DNA from: Filimonas effusa
GTDB taxonomy: Bacteria > Bacteroidota > Bacteroidia > Chitinophagales > Chitinophagaceae
Direction of reading: 5' to 3'
Length of the DNA stretch: 64,000 nt
Assembly (NCBI RefSeq): GCF_004118675.1
Contig: NZ_SDHZ01000002.1
Coordinates: 1,302,001-1,366,000, forward strand
Notes under the pieces: model-generated
What the model was told of the DNA's origin: nothing
Database searches by the model: none
Seen by the model: the letters and a program-made list of their open reading frames with translations, nothing else
Made by a program: the position numbers and the translations under genes
Part shown: positions 59,564 to 64,000 of the stretch, in pieces
Position numbering within the stretch: position 1 is the first letter of the stretch
How the letters are laid out: each line of letters begins with the position of its first letter

Positions 59564-62347
59564 TTACACCAGAACGGGAAGGATAATACGGAAGGTTGTT
59601 CCTTCACCGGGCATAGAAAATACTTTAAGATCGCCTCCGTGGTTCATCACTATACGTTTACACATGGCAAGGCCGATACCTGAACCTGGATAGGCGGCGG
59701 ATGCATGCAGCCTTTTGAAGACCTGAAATACCTGGTCGGCATATTTTTGTTCGAAACCGATGCCATTGTCTTTTACACTGATCTCGTAATAGAACCTGGC
59801 TCGTGACAACAGGCCGGAAACGGGGCCAAGGTCTGCTGCTTTTACCAGGCGGGCATATACTTCGATCAGCGGTTTTACTTCGGGGCGAATGAATTTAAGG
59901 GCATTGCCCAGCAGGTTATAAAAAAGCTGGTTCATTTGCAGTCGTACCGCTTCTACAACGGGGAGTTCACCAATGATCACTTTTGCTTTTTTATCATCAA
60001 TCACCAGTTCAAAGTCGTTCGTAACATTCTGAAGTACTTTATTAAGATCAACCTTTTCAACCATTCCACCTGTTTCGAGGAGGCGGGAGAAGTCGAGCAG
60101 GTCTTTAATGAGCATGCTCATGCGCTGGGCCGACTGATCTATTTTGGCAACCAGTTTCAGATGCTGCTCTGTAAGGTTGGGCTGCTGGCCAAGCATATCG
60201 GAGTAGATGCGGATCTTACGCAATGGTTCCTGAAGATCGTGAGAGGCAACATAGGCATATTGTTCCAGCTCCTGGTTAGAGCGAAGCAGGTTTTCATTTG
60301 CTTCCTGTAATTCTTCGTTCATAGCGGAGAACTCTTCATTCAATGCGGCGAGTTCTTCGTTAGAGGCTGTCAATTCTTCATTGGAGGCGGCAAGTTCTTC
60401 GGTGCGCTCGGCCACTTCGGCCTCCAGCGCTACTTCAAGTTCACGTTGCAGGGTTATATCCTGTGTTGTACCAACAAGCAGGTACGCCTTATTGTCGCTG
60501 TTAAAGAAGGCCTGACCGCGGGAATGCATCACCAGCAGTTTACCTGTTCTTGTATTTACGATATGATAGTCCACATCGAGCACACCATTTCCGTTTGGGT
60601 TGAGCGCCAGTTGAGTTGCCTGCTCTACCTTCTCCCTGTCGGGGATGGTGGCCATTGCCTGTTCGAGGGTAATAGTCTCGGACGGGTCGTATCCCATCCA
60701 GGTTTTCATTCTATCGGAGGGGTTGAAGATATTTTCCAGCGGGCGCAGTTCCCATGTTGCCAGGTTGGCAATATTCACCGCGCTTTCGAGTGTACGTTGC
60801 GTTTCCAGAATCCTGTTGCGGTTAAGAACCTGCTCCGTAATATCAACGGCCATATTGAGGATGGCATATACTTCTCCTGATGCGTTAAACAGCGGCTTGT
60901 AGGTTACATTAAAGTAGAAAATCTGCGGCTTGCCGTCGACGATCAGCTCTGCACGGGTTTCGTTGGAGTGATAGGCCAGTCCTGAAGAAAACTGCGCCAT
61001 CAGGATCTTCAGGGATTCATTTCGCTGCAATTCGCCTGTTATAGACGATAACGGTGAGCCAAGGATGGCCCTGTCCTTATTCCAAAGACGGAGCATTTGT
61101 TCATTGGCCACTTCAATGATCAGTTCCTTACCCACATAAAGGGCAGTGGCAATAGGGGCTTCTTCAATGAGAGAGCGGAAGCGGCGTTCCGATCTTTCCA
61201 GTTCAGCCTTTGCAGCCAGTTGTGCCCGCAAGTCTTTTGCAACACAGGCAAAGGCTATAGGGCGGCCGTTCATAGGACTATCGAGGCGGAATGCGTCGAC
61301 CCCAAAAGGAATCAACTCGCCGGTAATACGGTTACGCAGCCATTGCTGGCCCTGCCATTTACCATTGGAGAGCAGAGAGGGCAGTACTTCGTTTGTAAAC
61401 AAAGGCAGGTATTCCTGGTCGAACAGGCTAACGAACCTTTTGGTTCTTGCGTCTTCCGCGCTATCGAAGCCCAGTAATTCCAGTCCTGCTTTATTGATAT
61501 ACGTAAAAACAGTATCGAGATCTGTTACGACGATGAGGTCGCTGCTATGTTCTACCAGGGAAAGCAGTTTCTGCTGTTCTTTTCTGGCGGCAACTTCGTG
61601 ACTGATGTCCTGGGCGATGCCCGAAAAGGTAATTGCGCGGCCGCTGAGGTCATAGAAATATTTCCCTTTGGTTTTAATCCAGTGAACAGAGTTGTCTTTC
61701 CAGACGAAGCGTGCTTCGTAGCTGACGATGCCCGTTTGTTCGGCGCGTTGGTAGGCGGCATCCCGGACAGGGATATCACCGGGGTGGATATGCCTGATAA
61801 AGATATCCCTGGTTGCTTTAGGGTCGGCATCGCCTGTAAGAAGGTAAGCAAGCGAAGGAGAAAAGCGAAAGGCGTTTGTGGTAAGGTCTATAGAAAATGA
61901 ACCCGTATCGGCCCCATCGAGCGCAAGCGCTGCCAGGCTTTCGGCGACATACATTTCTTCTCCCACTTTCATTTCGGCGCTTGCATCCGAAACAATACCG
62001 GAAAAGCGGAGTGGCCTGCCGTCATCGTCCTGAAAAGACCGTCCCTGGATGCGCAGCCATCGTTTCCCTCCTGTGGTTCTAAATTTTATATCTACGGCGT
62101 AGTCGGCTTTACGCATCAGTGCCTTATTAAAGGCATCTATAAGGCGTTGCTGATCGTGTGCGTATATTTTATCGAGCAACACATTATTTGTAACAGGTTC
62201 GTCGGGGGTAAATCCGATGAGCTTCCTGCTTAAGTCATCTATCGTTATTTTATCTTCCTGCAAATACACATCCCAGGTTCCGATACCTGCGGCAGTTAAT
62301 GCAAATTGAACGGTGTCAACCTGTTGTTTTGGGTTAAATGCATTCAT
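59564..62347 (-). CDS. Multi-PAS sensor histidine kinase
   Basis: 927 residues with no TM segment, so probably cytoplasmic. About five PAS/PAC units (near 10-130, 140-255, 258-380, 382-510 and 515-640), a coiled coil with repeated EELxASNEEL and ALNEEFSAMNEEL stretches (about 645-700), a HisKA domain with ASHDLQEPLRKI, and a HATPase_c domain with the N-box NQLFYNLLGNALKF, DNGIGF and GSGIGLAMCKRI. No receiver or response regulator gene is next to it. Stimulus unknown; PAS domains often sense redox, light or small ligands. Confidence 0.93.
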   Translation of the reverse strand: MNAFNPKQQVDTVQFALTAAGIGTWDVYLQEDKITIDDLSRKLIGFTPDEPVTNNVLLDKIYAHDQQRLIDAFNKALMRKADYAVDIKFRTTGGKRWLRIQGRSFQDDDGRPLRFSGIVSDASAEMKVGEEMYVAESLAALALDGADTGSFSIDLTTNAFRFSPSLAYLLTGDADPKATRDIFIRHIHPGDIPVRDAAYQRAEQTGIVSYEARFVWKDNSVHWIKTKGKYFYDLSGRAITFSGIAQDISHEVAARKEQQKLLSLVEHSSDLIVVTDLDTVFTYINKAGLELLGFDSAEDARTKRFVSLFDQEYLPLFTNEVLPSLLSNGKWQGQQWLRNRITGELIPFGVDAFRLDSPMNGRPIAFACVAKDLRAQLAAKAELERSERRFRSLIEEAPIATALYVGKELIIEVANEQMLRLWNKDRAILGSPLSSITGELQRNESLKILMAQFSSGLAYHSNETRAELIVDGKPQIFYFNVTYKPLFNASGEVYAILNMAVDITEQVLNRNRILETQRTLESAVNIANLATWELRPLENIFNPSDRMKTWMGYDPSETITLEQAMATIPDREKVEQATQLALNPNGNGVLDVDYHIVNTRTGKLLVMHSRGQAFFNSDNKAYLLVGTTQDITLQRELEVALEAEVAERTEELAASNEELTASNEELAALNEEFSAMNEELQEANENLLRSNQELEQYAYVASHDLQEPLRKIRIYSDMLGQQPNLTEQHLKLVAKIDQSAQRMSMLIKDLLDFSRLLETGGMVEKVDLNKVLQNVTNDFELVIDDKKAKVIIGELPVVEAVRLQMNQLFYNLLGNALKFIRPEVKPLIEVYARLVKAADLGPVSGLLSRARFYYEISVKDNGIGFEQKYADQVFQVFKRLHASAAYPGSGIGLAMCKRIVMNHGGDLKVFSMPGEGTTFRIILPVLV

Positions 62348-62474
62348 CGTTCTTATACACTCGAATTAGGCACTAATTTACTGTAATAATCAGCAAATAC
62401 CAGTGGGGTATTAATTCCACGCAGCAGGAAGCATAAAGGAGACGATTGTTATAGTCGCCGGGGGCAGGCGGCAG

Positions 62475-62529
62475 ACAAGTGCGATGCAAGTGCGATACAA
62501 GTGCGATGTATGTGCGATGCAAGTGCGGT
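62475..62529. repeat. 11-bp tandem repeat array, five units
   Basis: Units ACAAGTGCGAT, GCAAGTGCGAT, ACAAGTGCGAT, GTATGTGCGAT, GCAAGTGCGGT in direct register. It lies in the 345-base intergenic region (62348-62692) between two minus-strand genes, whose other visible element is a hairpin at 62625-62659. In shifted register the units read TGCGATGCAAG, which matches TGCGAGGATTG of the 13727-13781 array at 7 of 11 positions. Confidence 0.8.
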
Positions 62530-62624
62530 CATGGTATACTTATGGAAGCTTTAAGGCAGGTCTGCGCTTTGCCTTAAGTCAGCTTTTAGAACAATTGCGC
62601 TGCCAGGCAGGATTAGTTAAAGCA

Positions 62625-62659
62625 GACGGGGCCGGCCATTTGTTTTGGCCAGCCCCGTC
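62625..62659 (-). terminator. Predicted terminator of the glycosidase gene
   Basis: A GC-rich imperfect hairpin (GACGGGGCCGGCCA / GGCCAGCCCCGTC) lies 34 bases after the stop codon at 62693. There is no strong T run on the minus strand. Confidence 0.5.
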
Positions 62660-62692
62660 ATCAACCGTAAAAGGTTGTTTATGTGGTGGTTG

Positions 62693-64000
62693 TTATTGAA
62701 CAGGGATGGTTACAGTGGCAGGCTGAAGTCCTTTGCCTTTTACCTGTAACTGCAGGTTACCCGGTTTTCCGGCAGATTGAACGGTTACTACCAGCTTGCC
62801 GCTGAATACTTTCATGCGGGGGAGCTGGAAAGGTTCCAGGCTGGTGGCGTTGCCGTTGGCAACTACCTTGAAAGCACCTGCTCCTTTCACCTGGAATTCG
62901 AGCTGGTTATCGGCATGAGGGCAAAGATTACCGTCTTTATCAACGATGCTGGCTGTAACATATGCGAGGTCTTTGCCATCGGCTGTTATTTGTTTTCTAT
63001 CGGACTGAAGTACGATATGATGCGGAACGCCGGCGGTTTTTATGCTTTGTTCAGCCATTGCTTTACCAGCTGCATCGTAGGCTACTACTTTAATTTCTCC
63101 GGGCTCATATTTCACGTCGTTCCACATCAGGCGGTAACGCGTTTGGTTGTTGGTTTTATTCCTGGACTGGCGGCCCATACTTTTACCATTCACAAATAGT
63201 TCGGCAGAAGGATAGCTTGTATAACAAAATACCGGAGTTACCTGTCCTTCTCTGCCGGGCCATGTCCAATGCGGCAGGAGATGTAACGTTGCAACATTGG
63301 TATTCCATTTACTGCGATAGAGATAATACCTGTCTTTAGGTAAACCAGCCAGATCGAAGATGCCGAAGTAAGAGCTATGTGAAGGCCATTTAGCATCGTA
63401 GGGAGTAGGTTCGCCCAGATAATCGAAGCCGGTCCATACAAACTCCCCGATCACATAGTCGAGATCGTCTTGCTGAACGAATTCATCATCGGGCACCTGA
63501 GACCAGGAGCAGGCTTCAAGATCGTAAGAGGAAGATTGGTTATCGTTGTAGGTTTTATTCTTATAAAATGCAACCGGGAATTTATATACGCCGCGTGAGC
63601 TTACTGTAGAAGCGGTTTCCGTACCCAGGATAAATCCTTGTGGCAAAGCGGCCTGTGCTTCGGGATAGCGGTGTGGTTTATAATTAAAGCCGGGGATATC
63701 GAGTACAGCAGCAAATCCTTTTTTCACTGCATCATCGAAACGGTCCATGCCTACTGTAACAGGGCGGGTAGGATCTTCTTTGTGGCAGAGATCCTGCAGG
63801 CGTTTGGCTATATCCTTACCATTGACCGTACTTTGGTCCGGCACTTCATTACCAATACTCCACATGATATTGGAAGGGTTATTACGGAAATGATGTAACA
63901 TGTTAAGCAGGTCTTTTTCCACCCATTCATCGAAGTATTTGTTATACCCGTTTTTCATTTTGGGCGCCTTCCATTCGTCGAAGGATTCAACCATCAACAT
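62693..64000 (-). CDS. Glycoside hydrolase family 2 (beta-galactosidase-like), 5' end outside window
   Basis: 435 C-terminal residues; the frame runs off the window edge at 64000. The TIM barrel part has the acid/base Glu in WSIGNEVPDQS and a likely nucleophile Glu in GTETASTVSSRGVY, then VIGEFVWTGFDYLGEP. C-terminal Ig-like domains follow (about 240-435; DUF4982-like PVFCYTSYPSAELFVNGKSMG, then KDLAYVTASIVDKDGNLCPHAD). GH2 enzymes remove beta-linked galactose, glucuronic acid or mannose; which one is not clear from this part. The signal peptide, if any, is not visible. Confidence 0.92.
   Translation of the reverse strand: MLMVESFDEWKAPKMKNGYNKYFDEWVEKDLLNMLHHFRNNPSNIMWSIGNEVPDQSTVNGKDIAKRLQDLCHKEDPTRPVTVGMDRFDDAVKKGFAAVLDIPGFNYKPHRYPEAQAALPQGFILGTETASTVSSRGVYKFPVAFYKNKTYNDNQSSSYDLEACSWSQVPDDEFVQQDDLDYVIGEFVWTGFDYLGEPTPYDAKWPSHSSYFGIFDLAGLPKDRYYLYRSKWNTNVATLHLLPHWTWPGREGQVTPVFCYTSYPSAELFVNGKSMGRQSRNKTNNQTRYRLMWNDVKYEPGEIKVVAYDAAGKAMAEQSIKTAGVPHHIVLQSDRKQITADGKDLAYVTASIVDKDGNLCPHADNQLEFQVKGAGAFKVVANGNATSLEPFQLPRMKVFSGKLVVTVQSAGKPGNLQLQVKGKGLQPATVTIPVQ

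Noticed and set aside
62484-62699. A 71-codon frame across the 11-bp array
   Set aside because: Its first codons are only the repeat translated, it has no start signal or homology, and it overlaps a hairpin and the end of the glycosidase gene.

Overview
The window looks like a chromosomal segment of a Bacteroidota bacterium, most likely Chitinophagaceae or a close relative. The signs are SusC/SusD and STN-type TonB receptors, an ECF sigma/FecR pair, a LytTR two-component pair, lipoboxes typical of the phylum, recurrent TAnnTTTG minus-7 promoter boxes, and no obvious Shine-Dalgarno sequences. I saw no tRNA, rRNA, CRISPR array, prophage or complete insertion sequence. All family calls come from reading translated sequence; no database search was run.

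Layout. 1-2.5 kb: end of an aldehyde dehydrogenase gene, an AraC regulator and an MgtC-family protein. 2.6-12.7 kb (minus strand): a LytS-type sensor kinase gene, a zinc metalloprotease, SusC, SusD, then a LytTR response regulator; this looks like a regulated outer-membrane uptake locus for protein- or peptide-derived material. 12.8-16.5 kb: a winged-helix protein with repeat-rich upstream DNA, two unrecognised genes, a Crp-like regulator and a sugar acetyltransferase. 16.5-28.6 kb (minus strand): sigma factor, FecR, TonB receptor, DUF4876-like lipoprotein, DUF6850-like outer-membrane protein and two gingipain-like (C25) cysteine peptidases with HEAT-like tails. 28.6-31.3 kb: a candidate small RNA, a DUF3820 gene, and a cobalamin riboswitch upstream of a BtuG-like beta-propeller lipoprotein.

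31.4-42.2 kb is mostly housekeeping: an L,D-transpeptidase-like protein, sigma-54, a CvfB-like S1 protein, an M48 peptidase, CbpA/CbpM chaperones, an esterase and a GAF-PAS signalling protein. 42.2-47.4 kb is one gene for a 1725-residue protein: degenerate kinase-like lobe, DUF4011, SF1 helicase, degenerate endonuclease-like domain and WGR. 47.4-59.0 kb holds small metabolic, stress and envelope genes, including NDH-2, an MFS transporter, an M23 peptidase, prolyl-tRNA deacylase, fRMsr and an mhqO/mhqD-like pair. 59.1-64.0 kb holds an outer-membrane receptor remnant, a multi-PAS histidine kinase, an 11-bp tandem repeat and a partial GH2 glycosidase.

The best candidates for something undescribed are the sigma/FecR/TonB locus with paired C25-like peptidases, the giant helicase fusion, the two 11-bp-period repeat arrays, the heptamer repeat joined to a promoter-like box at two start codons, and a set of promoter boxes 3-4 nt from ATG that suggests leaderless transcripts.
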